DNA of 64,000 bases from Clostridiales bacterium Firm_07 (GCA_001604005.1 LVAM01000016.1:25565-89564), one strand, 5' to 3'; shown: positions 43,591 to 53,125, numbered from the stretch's first letter. Translations and numbers: made by a program. The notes: a model not told the origin generated them from the sequence alone.

Positions 43591-44700
43591 ATGCAAAAAT
43601 ACCGTCTGCGCATCGGGCTCGATGTCGATGATATTTTATATGAATGCAACGCCTTTGCGCTCTCGCGGCTGAACCAAGAAGAAAAACGCGACCCTCCTTT
43701 TACCATTTACGATATACGCGGGTGGGGTGAAGAAGGGAAAGACGGCGTCGATCGCCGCGTGCGCTACTTTTCGGACCCCGATTTTGTGGCGTCCCAACCG
43801 CTTTTTCCGGGCGCGCAGAAATTTGTGCAAAAGCTCTCGACCGTGGCGGAAGTTTTCTTTGTTTCCGCCGTGCCGCCCTCCTGTATGAGCGCGCGCGCGA
43901 TGCGTCTTGCCGCCGATTTCCCGTTTGTGCCCACCGAAAACATTTTGCTCGGCACGCGAAAAGATCTCGTTCAACTGGATATTCTCTTGGACGACGGCGC
44001 GCACAACATCACGCATACCACGGCGGCATACCCCGTTCTTTTTCGTCGCCCGTGGAACGCGCATCTCTCGGGGCTTCTTTCGGTCAACGACTATGCCGAT
44101 TTTCTGCACTTGGTGGATATGATCCGTCATTCCTTTACCGAGGGCGCACCGCGTCTTTCCGCCGGCGGCGTCATCTGCCTTGTCGGACCGACCGGAAGCG
44201 GCAAAAACGCGGTTGCGGCGGAACTCACGAAGCGTGAGGGCTTTGCCCGCCCGCTGACCGCAACCACGCGGCCGCGGCGCGACGAGGAGCGGCGCGCATA
44301 CCGCTTTTTGGAAGAAAAGACCTTTATCCGCCGCGCCGAGGCGGGCGAGTTTTTGGAAACGACGGTGTACAGCGGCTACCATTTCGGCACGCCGCGCGAG
44401 GAGTTGGAAAAGATCGTCGAGGCGGGGCAACTTGCCGTGATCCCCATCGACATTTGCGGCGCGCTGACGCTGAAAAATCAATATCGCAATCGCGCGGTTC
44501 TGATCTTTCTCAAACGCCATCGCGCCAATATCCTTTACGAGATCATCTCGCGCGATTTGGACGCGCGCGACAAAACCTGCCGCATTCTGTCGCTGGACGA
44601 CGAGTTTCGCAACGAGGAATTGTGCGATATGACGGTTTCGGCGGATCGCCCCGCGGCGGAGATCGCGGCGGAGATCGAAAATCTATGCACAAAAAAGTGA
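43591..44700 (+). CDS. 5'-nucleotidase/guanylate-kinase-like fusion
   Basis: A 369-aa two-domain protein. Residues 1-185 are a HAD-type 5'(3')-deoxynucleotidase (DVDDILYEC near residue 11; ILLDDGAHN near residue 130). Residues about 195-369 are guanylate-kinase-like, with P-loop GPTGSGKNAVA, TATTRPRRDEE and YSGYHFGTP. The P-loop ends GKN where GKS/T is usual. The ATG at 43591 is chosen; the TTG at 43576 lacks a better ribosome site. Context suggests nucleotide control. Confidence 0.8.
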   Translation: MQKYRLRIGLDVDDILYECNAFALSRLNQEEKRDPPFTIYDIRGWGEEGKDGVDRRVRYFSDPDFVASQPLFPGAQKFVQKLSTVAEVFFVSAVPPSCMSARAMRLAADFPFVPTENILLGTRKDLVQLDILLDDGAHNITHTTAAYPVLFRRPWNAHLSGLLSVNDYADFLHLVDMIRHSFTEGAPRLSAGGVICLVGPTGSGKNAVAAELTKREGFARPLTATTRPRRDEERRAYRFLEEKTFIRRAEAGEFLETTVYSGYHFGTPREELEKIVEAGQLAVIPIDICGALTLKNQYRNRAVLIFLKRHRANILYEIISRDLDARDKTCRILSLDDEFRNEELCDMTVSADRPAAEIAAEIENLCTKK

Positions 44701-44730
44701 ATATATGCAAGGCGAGCGCATAACAAAACG

Positions 44731-44782
44731 CAAAAGCAAGCGAGACGTTTCGGGGAAAAAGCCGACGCCGCTTGCTTTTATT
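44731..44782 (+). terminator. terminator after nucleotidase fusion
   Basis: AAAAGCAAGCG/CGCTTGCTTTT with a 26-nt interior segment, followed by ATT. Confidence 0.75.
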
Positions 44783-44865
44783 GTCTATAATGACCAACAA
44801 AATCCGGCAATTTCATCGGAAATAGAGACAAAAATCACAAATCGAATAAAAATTCAGAAAAACGC

Positions 44866-44894
44866 TTGACAAGTGAATATTTATGCGCTATAAT
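44866..44894 (+). promoter_or_regulatory. amino-acid transporter promoter
   Basis: Perfect TTGACA (44866-44871) and TATAAT (44889-44894) with a 17 bp spacer. Confidence 0.92.
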
Positions 44895-44942
44895 GGCAAC
44901 ATCAAAGAGCGACGCGCTCGAAAAACGAAAGGAAAACAAGTT

Positions 44943-45860
44943 ATGAAAAAAATCGTTGCACTCATTCTTGCCGCGCTGATGATGGTCGGTTGCGTGGCTG
45001 CACTCTCCTCCTGCAAAAAGAAGGATAGCGAAAAAGCCGACGTTGTGAAAGTGATCAACATCGCGCTGACCGAAGAAGAATATGCCTTTGCCGTTCAAAA
45101 AGGCAACTCCACGCTTCTTACTCAATTGAACGATTTCCTTGCCGAGATCAAAGCCAACGGCAAATTCAACGAAGTCGTCAACAAATATTTCGGTGACGGC
45201 ACGCCCACCGCTGTGGTTTCCGCCGCAACCAAAAAGACCGACGGCACGCAACTTATCGTGGCGACCAACGCCGCGTTTGCTCCCTTTGAGTATAAAGAGG
45301 GCACCAATTACTTCGGCGTCGATATGGAGATTATGAAAATGTTCGCCGATAAACTGGGCAAAGAACTCTACATCGACAATATGAACTTCGACGCGGTTTG
45401 CCTCTCCGTTTCGGCAGCCGGCGGTACTTATGAAGATGAAAACGGCAACGAAGTTCCGGTTGCCGGCGGTCTTTGCGACGTCGCCGCCGCAGGTCTTACC
45501 GTGAACGCGAAACGCCAAGAGATTTTGGATTTCTCGACCTCTTACTACAACGCGTCCCAAGTGTTGATCGCCAAAGCCGACGACACCACCTTTGACGCCT
45601 GCAAAACCGCTGCCGACGTTGAGGCTATTCTCAAAAACTTCGGCGCCGACGTCAAAGTCGGCACGCAGAGCGGCACCACCGGCTTCTTCTACTGCAAGGG
45701 CGATGCCGACTGGGACTTTGACGGCTACGCTTTCACCACCACCGGTTACACCACCGGCGCGCTGGCTGTGCAGGACGTTATCAACGGCAATCTCAAATAC
45801 GTTGTCATTGACGAAGGACCTGCCAAAGCGATCACTGCCAACATCAACGCCGTCAACTGA
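44943..45860 (+). CDS. amino-acid ABC transporter solute-binding lipoprotein
   Basis: A 305-aa lipoprotein with signal peptide and lipobox ALSSC (Cys near residue 24). Residues about 85-300 are a family 3 solute-binding domain (NAAFAPFEYKEG, FGVDMEIMKMFADKLGKEL, GLTVNAKRQEILDFSTSYY). Residues 36-75 (LTEEEYAFAVQKGNSTLL and FNEVVNKYF) read like the C-terminal helix of such domains, and the true C-terminus stops early, so the fold looks circularly permuted. AAAGGAAAAC precedes the ATG. Confidence 0.85.
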   Translation: MKKIVALILAALMMVGCVAALSSCKKKDSEKADVVKVINIALTEEEYAFAVQKGNSTLLTQLNDFLAEIKANGKFNEVVNKYFGDGTPTAVVSAATKKTDGTQLIVATNAAFAPFEYKEGTNYFGVDMEIMKMFADKLGKELYIDNMNFDAVCLSVSAAGGTYEDENGNEVPVAGGLCDVAAAGLTVNAKRQEILDFSTSYYNASQVLIAKADDTTFDACKTAADVEAILKNFGADVKVGTQSGTTGFFYCKGDADWDFDGYAFTTTGYTTGALAVQDVINGNLKYVVIDEGPAKAITANINAVN

Positions 45861-45870
45861 TCAAATCATG

Positions 45871-45907
45871 CAAACGGGGAGAGAAGACACTCTCTCCCTG
45901 TTTTGCT
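45871..45907 (+). terminator. attenuating terminator between SBP and permease
   Basis: CGGGGAGAGA/TCTCTCCCTG stem followed by TTTTG. Partial termination here would give more binding protein than permease. Confidence 0.7.
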
Positions 45908-45933
45908 GTTTATAAGGAAATATAGGATCGGAT

Positions 45934-46734
45934 ATGAAACAGTTTTTCAAAAAGCACTGGATGGATATACTGGTCGTTTGCGCGGTTGTGGGGCTGCTTG
46001 TTTTCGGGGGCATCGAAATCGGCGATCGATTCAGTTTCAATAAAAAATGGACGGTCTTTGTCCGCTATTTCGTTAAGAACAACGGATATAAAGAATTGCT
46101 GATCGGCATGAAAAACACCGCGCTCATCGCGGTGGTCGGTCTTGCCATCGGTATCGTGATCGGCACGCTGATCGCGGTGATCAAAGTGATTCCGCCTTAT
46201 AAAAAGCCCACGCGCTATGCGCAAACGGTGTGCAACGTCTACGTCGCGTTTTTCCGCGGCACGCCGATCGTGGTGCAATTGCTTGTCGGATATTACATTT
46301 TGTTGCCGCTGATGGGCATTAAACTGCCCTCGGTCTGGTCGTGCGTTCTGATTTTCGGCCTCAACAGCGGCGCGTATATCTCCGAGATCATGCGCGGCGG
46401 TATCAATTCTGTGGATCCCGGGCAAATGGAGGCCGCGCGCGCGGTCGGATTGCCTTTTCCCGTGGCGATGCTCAAAATCGTGGTTCCGCAAGCCATCAAA
46501 AACATTCTTCCTACGCTCGGCAACGAGTTTATCGCTCTCATCAAGGAAACGGCGGTGGTCGGCTACGTGGGCGCGATGGATATCACCAAGTATTTTCAGA
46601 TACAGGGCGACAACTCGTACGATTATATGATCCCGTATTTGGTGATGGCGCTGTTCTATATTATTGTGGTGGCGGCGATCGCCGCGCTTGTCAAATTGAT
46701 GGAAAGGAGGCTTGCCAAAAATGAGCGTCACTGA
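45934..46734 (+). CDS. amino-acid ABC transporter permease
   Basis: A 266-aa HisM-type permease with about five membrane helices. The N-terminal helix is followed by the core [17 protein letters not shown] and the EAA loop ([29 protein letters not shown]). It follows the binding protein. The 3' end overlaps the ATPase. Confidence 0.9.
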   Translation: MKQFFKKHWMDILVVCAVVGLLVFGGIEIGDRFSFNKKWTVFVRYFVKNNGYKELLIGMKNTALIAVVGLAIGIVIGTLIAVIKVIPPYKKPTRYAQTVCNVYVAFFRGTPIVVQLLVGYYILLPLMGIKLPSVWSCVLIFGLNSGAYISEIMRGGINSVDPGQMEAARAVGLPFPVAMLKIVVPQAIKNILPTLGNEFIALIKETAVVGYVGAMDITKYFQIQGDNSYDYMIPYLVMALFYIIVVAAIAALVKLMERRLAKNERH

Positions 46735-47554
46735 AAAAGGCAAAGTCCTGATTGAAACCAAAGGTTTGACCAAATGTTACGGCACGCTCACCGTGCTCGA
46801 TCACATCGATGAAGTGATCCGCAACGGGGAAAAGGTGGCGATCATCGGACCTTCCGGCAGTGGAAAATCTACATTTTTACGGTGTCTCAACTGTATGGAA
46901 GACCCCACCGCCGGTTCGATCTATTTTGAAGGCGTCGATCTCGCCGATATGCACGTGAATATCAACACACACCGTGAGCATATCGGTATGGTGTTCCAAC
47001 AGTTCAATCTTTTCAACAACAAAACCGTACTGCAAAACATTATGTTGGCGCCGGTGTACGTCGGTATACGCAATCTGCGTCGTTTGAAATGGAAGAATTT
47101 TTGGCTGAAACTGGCGCGCAAGCCGCTCTTGCCCGTAGAAACTTCCAAAGCCGGAATTGTGGCGTCGGCACGCGCAAAGGCGGAGGAATTGCTCTCGCGC
47201 ATCGGTCTTTCTGACAAAGCCGATAAATATCCCTCCACGCTCTCGGGCGGGCAGAAACAGCGTATCGCCATCGTGCGTGCGCTGGCGATGAACCCGAAAG
47301 TGATGCTGTTTGACGAGCCCACTTCCGCGCTTGACCCCGAAATGGTCGGCGAAGTGCTGGATCTCATCAAGCAACTGGCAACGACGGGTATGACGATGGT
47401 GATCGTAACGCACGAGATGGGTTTTGCCCGCGAGGTCGCGGACAGAGTGCTCTTTATGGAGGGCGGCGTGATCGCGGAGCAAGGTACGCCGGATGAGGTC
47501 TTCAATCATCCCAAGAGCGAAAGACTGAAAAACTTTTTGTCAAAAGTTTTGTAA
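46721..47554 (+). CDS. amino-acid ABC transporter ATP-binding protein
   Basis: A 277-aa ATPase of the GlnQ type. Walker [10 protein letters not shown] (near residue 43), Q-loop [11 protein letters not shown], signature [10 protein letters not shown], and Walker [15 protein letters not shown]. About 35 extra residues sit between Q-loop and signature. The ATG at 46721 has GGAAAGGAGG 10 bp upstream; an in-frame TTG at 46712 overlaps that site. Confidence 0.93.
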   Translation: MSVTEKGKVLIETKGLTKCYGTLTVLDHIDEVIRNGEKVAIIGPSGSGKSTFLRCLNCMEDPTAGSIYFEGVDLADMHVNINTHREHIGMVFQQFNLFNNKTVLQNIMLAPVYVGIRNLRRLKWKNFWLKLARKPLLPVETSKAGIVASARAKAEELLSRIGLSDKADKYPSTLSGGQKQRIAIVRALAMNPKVMLFDEPTSALDPEMVGEVLDLIKQLATTGMTMVIVTHEMGFAREVADRVLFMEGGVIAEQGTPDEVFNHPKSERLKNFLSKVL

Positions 47555-47577
47555 AACCCGCTTTTTCTCCGAAATCG

Positions 47578-47586
47578 TGCTATAAT
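47578..47586 (+). promoter_or_regulatory. extended -10 promoter of DUF975 gene
   Basis: TGCTATAAT at 47578-47586. The leader then carries the hairpin AAAGAACGA/TCGTTCTTT (47592-47629). Confidence 0.55.
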
Positions 47587-47656
47587 AAAAGAAAGAACGA
47601 TCGCGCACTTTTGGGCGACGTCGTTCTTTGAAAATTTTACATTCGGAGGCATACGT

Positions 47657-48352
47657 ATGTGCGCAAAAAATTATCGTGATGCGGCGCGCGCCAAACTGAC
47701 CGGTAAATGGGGCGTTGCCATCGTTTGCACCTTCATTGTGGAACTGCTGATCGCAATGCTCGGCGGAAATCTCTTCTCGGTCAACGTGAAGAAAGAAGCG
47801 GCGGGAGGATTCTACAAGACCGTTGTTTCCGGCGGCAGTTCACTGCTTTTGGCGGTGGGTGTTATCGTGATGACGGGTCCTTTGTGGGTGGGGCTTGCGT
47901 CGGTGTTTCTGCGGATCGTGCGCGGAAGCGACGTTGAAGTCAAAGACATTTTCGACGGTTTCGAAACCAAAAAACTGACAAACAACATCGTCACCTATGT
48001 TCTCGTCGTCGTGTATACGTTCCTTTGGACGTTGCTTTTCATTATTCCGGGTATCGTCAAGTCGTATGCGTACGCGATGACGCCTTACATTCTGAACGAC
48101 AATCCGGAGCTTTCCCGCGAAGCGGCGATCACCAAATCCCGTGAAATGATGAACGGCAACAAGTGGAAACTCTTTTGCCTGCATTTCAGTTTTATCGGTT
48201 GGCTTCTCCTTTGCGGGCTGACTTTCGGCATTCTGATCGTTTACGTGGCGCCCTATATGTCGGCGGCACAAGCGGAGTTCTACGAGAACCTGAAAAACAG
48301 CGCCGCTCCCGAAGCCGCGCCCGTGCAAAACGACGCCCCTACCGCCGAATAA
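47657..48352 (+). CDS. DUF975 family membrane protein
   Basis: A 231-aa protein with about four to five hydrophobic helices and the family pattern (YRDAARAKLTGKW near the start; FIIPGIVKSYAYAMTPYIL). The C-terminus is short and polar. Function unknown; relatives are conserved in Bacillota. AATTCGGAGGC precedes the ATG. Confidence 0.8.
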   Translation: MCAKNYRDAARAKLTGKWGVAIVCTFIVELLIAMLGGNLFSVNVKKEAAGGFYKTVVSGGSSLLLAVGVIVMTGPLWVGLASVFLRIVRGSDVEVKDIFDGFETKKLTNNIVTYVLVVVYTFLWTLLFIIPGIVKSYAYAMTPYILNDNPELSREAAITKSREMMNGNKWKLFCLHFSFIGWLLLCGLTFGILIVYVAPYMSAAQAEFYENLKNSAAPEAAPVQNDAPTAE

Positions 48353-48357
48353 GGCAA

Positions 48358-48402
48358 AATAAAAAAATCCGCCGACACCGTTGTGGTGTCGGCGGATTTT
48401 TC
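48358..48402. terminator. bidirectional terminator between DUF975 and CPBP genes
   Basis: AAAATCCGCCGACACC/GGTGTCGGCGGATTTT, long perfect stem between convergent genes. Confidence 0.95.
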
Positions 48403-48406
48403 GCTT

Positions 48407-49327
48407 TCAAAGCAAAATAAAGCCCGCGATGGATAAAAGGAGCGAAACAAGAATCGGCCAGTTGGCCAGCGCGTCCAGCGTGGTGTAGAATTGCACCGCA
48501 TAAGGGACGGCGCGTCGCGGATCGCTTTGAGAGAGGGCGGCTTTGGCACGGTAGCGTTTGGCGGCAAAGCGGCAGAAAAAGAGCAGGGAAAGGAGAAAAG
48601 CAAGGATCAAAAGGAAGAGGAAAAGTTCCATACTGCCCGTGAAATCGTAAAGCGCCGCGACGTATCGCCCGAAAAAGAGGAAAAAGAGATTGTAGAGCGC
48701 GTGCAAAGCGACGCCCCAAAAAATCGAATCGGTGGCAAAGAGCAAGAGGGCAAACAACACACCGGAGAAAAGATACAGGAGAAGGTTGCGAAAATCAAAA
48801 TGCGAAAGCGCGAAAAGCAGGGCGCTCATAAGGACTGCGCGAAAGGCGCCGCGCCGCTCATATTCCGAGAGCAGGACGCCCCGAAAGAAAAACTCCTCGG
48901 CAACGGCCGGCAACACGCCGAAAATCAGCGCGGTGAGGAAAATGCCGACAGGCGTTTCCGTATTTGCCGTGAGCGTGCCGCTTTTTCCCAGTGTGCCGAC
49001 GCCGCCGAAAAGCATTGCAAGAAGGATACAACCCGAAAACAGCGCAATGCCGCACATAAGGAAAAGCGGGATATCGTGCGTCGTGAGCGGAGCCGCGCGC
49101 AGGAGGGCGCGCGGTTTTCCGTTTCGCAATCGGTAGAAAAAGAGAAGCGGGACGCCGAAAACGAGGCACTCAAAAAGCAATTTATAAAGAAAAGGAGAGA
49201 GGGGCAGCGTTGTTTTGCTTGCAATCAGGCGCGCGGCGAAGAGAAACGCGATCACACCGAGCGCAAAATATCCCGCCACGATCTTTTCACGCTTATAGAG
49301 CGGGCGTTCCGGGATCAGTTTTGACAT
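48407..49327 (-). CDS. CPBP family intramembrane metalloprotease
   Basis: A 306-aa membrane protein with about eight helices. The CPBP/Abi catalytic motifs are AEEFFFRG near residue 145, SHFDF near residue 175 and HALYNL near residue 209. It is probably an intramembrane protease. The ATG at 49327 overlaps the fthC end by 13 bp. Last gene of the hisS operon. Confidence 0.85.
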   Translation of the reverse strand: MSKLIPERPLYKREKIVAGYFALGVIAFLFAARLIASKTTLPLSPFLYKLLFECLVFGVPLLFFYRLRNGKPRALLRAAPLTTHDIPLFLMCGIALFSGCILLAMLFGGVGTLGKSGTLTANTETPVGIFLTALIFGVLPAVAEEFFFRGVLLSEYERRGAFRAVLMSALLFALSHFDFRNLLLYLFSGVLFALLLFATDSIFWGVALHALYNLFFLFFGRYVAALYDFTGSMELFLFLLILAFLLSLLFFCRFAAKRYRAKAALSQSDPRRAVPYAVQFYTTLDALANWPILVSLLLSIAGFILL

Positions 49328-49887
49328 AGATAGCACGCTCCTTTCTCGGTGAGGATAACATCGGCAAAGCGATCGGTCGGCTCGGTCGGAAGTTGATCGA
49401 AAACAAGGGCATCGTACACGGGAAAAATAGTTTTCCCCTCGAACGTTGCGAGAAAACGGTCGTAAAAACCGCCGCCGTAGCCGAGCCGCGCGCCGCGGCG
49501 ATCCGCCGCGAGTCCGGGCAAAACGCAGAGCGTCTTTGCGGTGGGCGTGATCGGACTGCCGCTTTTTTTCGGCGCGGGAACGCCAAAGGCGTCGGGGAGC
49601 AATTCTTTCTCGGAGAGAACGGGGAAAAATTGCAAGTTTTTTCCTTCGCAACGAGGGTATGCGGTGATGATCCCGCGCTCCCGCGCCAGATGCGCGAGGG
49701 GCAAAAGATCCGCTTCGCCGCGTACGGGGAAAAAGAGAAAGAGCATATCCGCTTGCGCAAACTCCGTGCGTGCCGCGATCGCCGCGCAAAGCGCCGCGTC
49801 GGCGTTCGCTTTCACGGTTTCGGGTAAAGATTGCCGTAAGGCGAGCACGCGAGCACGAAGAGCGGCTTTTTCTTCAATGATCGGCAT
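49315..49887 (-). CDS. fthC: 5-formyltetrahydrofolate cyclo-ligase
   Basis: A 190-aa folate-salvage enzyme making 5,10-methenyl-THF with ATP. It has the family motif VLPGLAADRRGARLGYGGGFYDRFL and the C-terminal LTEKGACY. Start and the upstream stop share the A of TAATG. Confidence 0.9.
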   Translation of the reverse strand: MPIIEEKAALRARVLALRQSLPETVKANADAALCAAIAARTEFAQADMLFLFFPVRGEADLLPLAHLARERGIITAYPRCEGKNLQFFPVLSEKELLPDAFGVPAPKKSGSPITPTAKTLCVLPGLAADRRGARLGYGGGFYDRFLATFEGKTIFPVYDALVFDQLPTEPTDRFADVILTEKGACYLCQN

Positions 49888-50423
49888 TACGCGAGGATCG
49901 CGCGTGCGATCTCGGCGGTTTTTTCCTTGCCCGCAAGCAGTTCGATAAGGGCAAGGGAAAACTCGGTCGCCGCCCCCATACCGACGGCGGTGACGATGTT
50001 GCCGTCGCGCTCCACGCGCGCGTCGGTGACCGTCGCGCCGTACAATTCTTTTTCAAACGAGGGATAGCATACGGCGCGCCGTCCTTCAAGAAGTCCCAAA
50101 TGCCCCAAGATGCTCGGCGCGGCGCAAATGGCGGCGATGGGCAGATCTTTGCGCGCCGCCGCGCGCAGGGCGGAGAGCACCACGGGGCTTTTTTCAAGAT
50201 TGAGCGTCCCCGGCATACCGCCCGGCAAAACGAGCAATTCCGGAGAGGCGTCGGCATAGAGCGTGTCGGGGATATCCGCCGTCACGGTGATGCCGTGCGA
50301 ACCGCGCACGGTGTCGGAACCGACGCCGACCGTGGTTACTTCAAATCCCGCGCGGCGCAAAAGATCGACGGGCGTGAGCGCCTCGATCTCCTCAAAGCCG
50401 TTCGCAAGAAATACGTAGATCAT
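49887..50423 (-). CDS. DJ-1/PfpI family protein
   Basis: A 178-aa protein of the DJ-1/PfpI glutamine-amidotransferase-like family. It begins VFLANGFEEIEALTPVDLLR and has AAICAAP with the conserved Cys near residue 99. Possible roles are deglycase, chaperone or protease; sequence does not decide. It lies between hisS and fthC. Confidence 0.85.
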   Translation of the reverse strand: MIYVFLANGFEEIEALTPVDLLRRAGFEVTTVGVGSDTVRGSHGITVTADIPDTLYADASPELLVLPGGMPGTLNLEKSPVVLSALRAAARKDLPIAAICAAPSILGHLGLLEGRRAVCYPSFEKELYGATVTDARVERDGNIVTAVGMGAATEFSLALIELLAGKEKTAEIARAILA

Positions 50424-50426
50424 CTT

Positions 50427-51746
50427 TTACTCCTTTTTGCGGGCTGTCTCTTTGAAAAAAGCCGCAAGTTCCGCACGGGAGAGCAATTGCTCCTGCCGCG
50501 CGCCGAGATCTTTCACTTTCACCTTGTCCGCCGCGTATTCTTCGCCGCCCATAATCACGGCGTGCGTGTAGCCGTTTTTCACGGCATAATCCAGTTGTTT
50601 GCCGAACTTTTTGTTGCCGAGATAGAGCGAAGCTGAAACACCCGCCGCCCGCAGGTCGCCGGCAAGCGCCAAATACGCCGCGTACGGCACGTCGTCAAAG
50701 CGCGTGAGGAGTACTTTGGGCGCAGTGCTTTCATCGTGCGGCAGGAGGTCGTGCGTGGTGAGAAAGTTTTCCAGCGTCACGTCGCCCATACCGTATCCGA
50801 CGCCGGAAATTTTGGCGTTGTTGACAAAAAGCCCGACAAGGTTGTCGTATCGACCGCCGCCGAACATCGCGCGGTTGTTTTCGGGCGCATTGTCAAACAC
50901 TTCAAATACCGTGCCCGTGTAATAATCCAGTCCGCGCACGATGCCGAAGTCAAACACGCAGTAATCCCGCAAACCGGCTTCTTCTAAGGCGGTAAAGAGT
51001 TGCAGCAGTTCCGCCGCGCCGCTCGACGCGGGGCAGAGCGCCGCCGCGTCTCGCACCGACATACCGTAAAGCGCGTCGATGGCGGCGATCTTTTCTTCGT
51101 CAAGCCCCAGCGCGGTCAGTTCTTTTTCGTACAGTTCGCGCGGCACTTTGCCTTTGTGATCCACCACTTTCGAGATCTTGCGTCCGGTTTCGGCGTCCAC
51201 CCCCGCCACGGCGGCGATCACGTCGTTGAAAAAACGGCGGTTGTTGATGTGTACCGTAAACATATCGCGCGTTGCGCCGAAAGCGCGCAGCACGTCGATC
51301 GCGCTGATGATACATTCAAGGTCGGCTTCATACGTGTCGCACCCGAAAATATCCACGTTGATCTGCCAAAACTCGCGCAGTCTGCCGCGTTGCGGGCGTT
51401 CATAGCGGTACATATTCGGGATCGAAAACCATTTTAAGGGGAAGTTCAGTTCTCCCATTTTGGCGGCGACCATACGCGCCACGGTGGGCGTCATTTCGGG
51501 GCGCATCGCCAGGTGTCTGCCGCCGCGGTCTTCAAAATGATAGGTTTGCTCGCCCGCCAGTTCCGCGCCGCTTTTGGCGGCGTAAAGCGAAAGAGATTCC
51601 AGCATCGGACCGTCGTATTCTTCAAAGCAGGCGTTTTCCAGCGTTTTTCGGATCTTGCCGAAAAACCAGTTCCGAAGCCGCATTTCCTGCGGGTAAAAAT
51701 CGCGCGTGCCTTTATAGGGTTGTGTCGGAAGTTTTGGCGTTTCCAT
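50427..51746 (-). CDS. hisS: histidyl-tRNA synthetase
   Basis: A 439-aa class II aminoacyl-tRNA synthetase. Motif 1 (YKGTRDFYPQE), motif 2 (FSIPNMYRYERPQRGRLREF) and the His-specific GLDYYTGTVFEV with motif 3 FGGGRYDNLVG are all visible, and the C-terminal anticodon-binding domain follows. It heads a minus-strand operon with PfpI, fthC and CPBP. Confidence 0.96.
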   Translation of the reverse strand: METPKLPTQPYKGTRDFYPQEMRLRNWFFGKIRKTLENACFEEYDGPMLESLSLYAAKSGAELAGEQTYHFEDRGGRHLAMRPEMTPTVARMVAAKMGELNFPLKWFSIPNMYRYERPQRGRLREFWQINVDIFGCDTYEADLECIISAIDVLRAFGATRDMFTVHINNRRFFNDVIAAVAGVDAETGRKISKVVDHKGKVPRELYEKELTALGLDEEKIAAIDALYGMSVRDAAALCPASSGAAELLQLFTALEEAGLRDYCVFDFGIVRGLDYYTGTVFEVFDNAPENNRAMFGGGRYDNLVGLFVNNAKISGVGYGMGDVTLENFLTTHDLLPHDESTAPKVLLTRFDDVPYAAYLALAGDLRAAGVSASLYLGNKKFGKQLDYAVKNGYTHAVIMGGEEYAADKVKVKDLGARQEQLLSRAELAAFFKETARKKE

Positions 51747-51777
51747 AAAAGTTCCTCACTATATGCAATATATGGAT

Positions 51778-51806
51778 AGTATAGCATAATTTTTACGGTT
51801 TGTCCA
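51778..51806 (-). promoter_or_regulatory. hisS operon promoter
   Basis: Minus-strand TGGACA and TATACT with a 17 bp spacer, and a TGC extension before the -10. Confidence 0.65.
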
Positions 51807-51833
51807 TAGGGACGTTCTTTTCCCGCAAAGAAC

Positions 51834-51862
51834 TTTACATTTTTCCGTTTTCGTGATACAAT
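51834..51862 (+). promoter_or_regulatory. promoter of HD-like/membrane gene pair
   Basis: TTTACA (51834-51839) and TACAAT (51857-51862) with a 17 bp spacer. Confidence 0.75.
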
Positions 51863-51889
51863 AAAGAAAATCGGGAAAGGAAAGTACTT

Positions 51890-52492
51890 ATGAATCAGGA
51901 AATGAGCAACGAGGAGCGCTTTATCGCGCTGTTTCGCACCAAGATCCACCGCGAGGGGGCGGAGAAACTGTTGAGTTTTCTTTGCTCCGACCATTCGGAT
52001 TTTTTCATCGCGCCCGCCAGCACGCGCTATCACGGCGCGTATCAGGGGGGGCTTTTGGAGCATAGCCTCAACGTTTACGATTGTCTTGTCGATTATCTTG
52101 CCCGCCCGCGCGTCAAAGAGATATACGGTATGTCCTACACCGAGGAAACCGTTGCCGTCGTGTCGCTTTTGCACGATCTTTGCAAGGTGAATTTTTATGT
52201 GGAAAGCACGCGCAACGTGAAAGAAAACGGGGTTTGGAAGAGCGTGCCGTATTACACCATCGAAGACAAACTGCCGTACGGTCACGGCGAAAAATCGGTG
52301 TGGATGATCTCGCAGTTTATGCGTTTGACGAAAGACGAGGCGTTTGCCATTCGCTATCATATGGGCTTTTCGGGACCGGAAGACAACAACACGGTGGGCG
52401 CGGCTTTTGAAAAGTTCCCGCTCGCGTTTGCGCTCGCTACCGCCGATATGGAAGCCTCCTATTACATCGAAGGGATACAGCCGAAGCAATGA
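51890..52492 (+). CDS. HD-domain-like hydrolase
   Basis: A 200-aa protein with HGAYQGGLLEHSLNVYDCL, LLHDLCKVNFY and HGEKS, the spaced His/Asp pattern of the HD fold. The family occurs in Clostridia and phages; the substrate (perhaps a nucleic acid or nucleotide) is unknown. AAAGGAAAG precedes the ATG. Its stop overlaps the next gene. Confidence 0.75.
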   Translation: MNQEMSNEERFIALFRTKIHREGAEKLLSFLCSDHSDFFIAPASTRYHGAYQGGLLEHSLNVYDCLVDYLARPRVKEIYGMSYTEETVAVVSLLHDLCKVNFYVESTRNVKENGVWKSVPYYTIEDKLPYGHGEKSVWMISQFMRLTKDEAFAIRYHMGFSGPEDNNTVGAAFEKFPLAFALATADMEASYYIEGIQPKQ

Positions 52493-53121
52493 ACGAACAG
52501 CCAATGGCGACGGAGAGGAAGGAACGCCGTTTTCGCGTGCTTGAAACCGTGCGGTTTGCTCTGCCGGTCGCCGCAAATCTTGCCTTCCTCATCACGGGCG
52601 CGGCGTATACCGTGCGCGGCGCGATGCTCGGAAAACGCTATATGTTTTCGGTGATACGCCTTTTTTTTAACACGTTTACGGGTACGCACGCGTATCTTGC
52701 GGGAGCGAAAACCGCCGCGGACAATACGTTTTTCGCATTTCTTGCCATAGGCGCGGCGGTGGGCGTGCTGGCGATGCTGTCCTCGCTCTTTTTCTCCTGT
52801 TTTGCGCTGCTTGCCACGGTGCGACGTCTCTTTTTTAAGCAAAGGGACAACAGTCAATGGATTTTTCTTTTCCGAGTGCTGTTTCCCAACCGCGTTTGCC
52901 TTTTTCTTTCCCAGTGTCTGCTTCTTCTGCCGGCGCTTTTTCCGGAATATTATACTTTCATCGCCTCACGGTTCGCGATCGACGGGGGACAGGCGGCGTT
53001 TTACGTGATCTACAACATCCCGCTTTACGTCGTCTGCGGCGCACTGCTTCTGACAGCGGGAATGTCGTTCTTTCTCGCCCGATATGAACACGGAGATCGT
53101 GACCTTTTTGCGCTCAAATAA
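52489..53121 (+). CDS. predicted membrane protein
   Basis: A 210-aa protein with about four membrane helices (about residues 25-45, 80-110, 135-155, 180-200) and a basic interior loop. No domain recognised. It overlaps the HD-like gene (ATGA), so the two are coupled. Confidence 0.65.
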   Translation: MNEQPMATERKERRFRVLETVRFALPVAANLAFLITGAAYTVRGAMLGKRYMFSVIRLFFNTFTGTHAYLAGAKTAADNTFFAFLAIGAAVGVLAMLSSLFFSCFALLATVRRLFFKQRDNSQWIFLFRVLFPNRVCLFLSQCLLLLPALFPEYYTFIASRFAIDGGQAAFYVIYNIPLYVVCGALLLTAGMSFFLARYEHGDRDLFALK

Positions 53122-53125
53122 ATAG

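Noticed and set aside
51747..51889. T-box leader before hisS or glnS
   Set aside because: No T-box core (AGGGUGGNACCGCG) or long structured leader is visible; the hisS leader is too short and gltX-glnS follow other genes.
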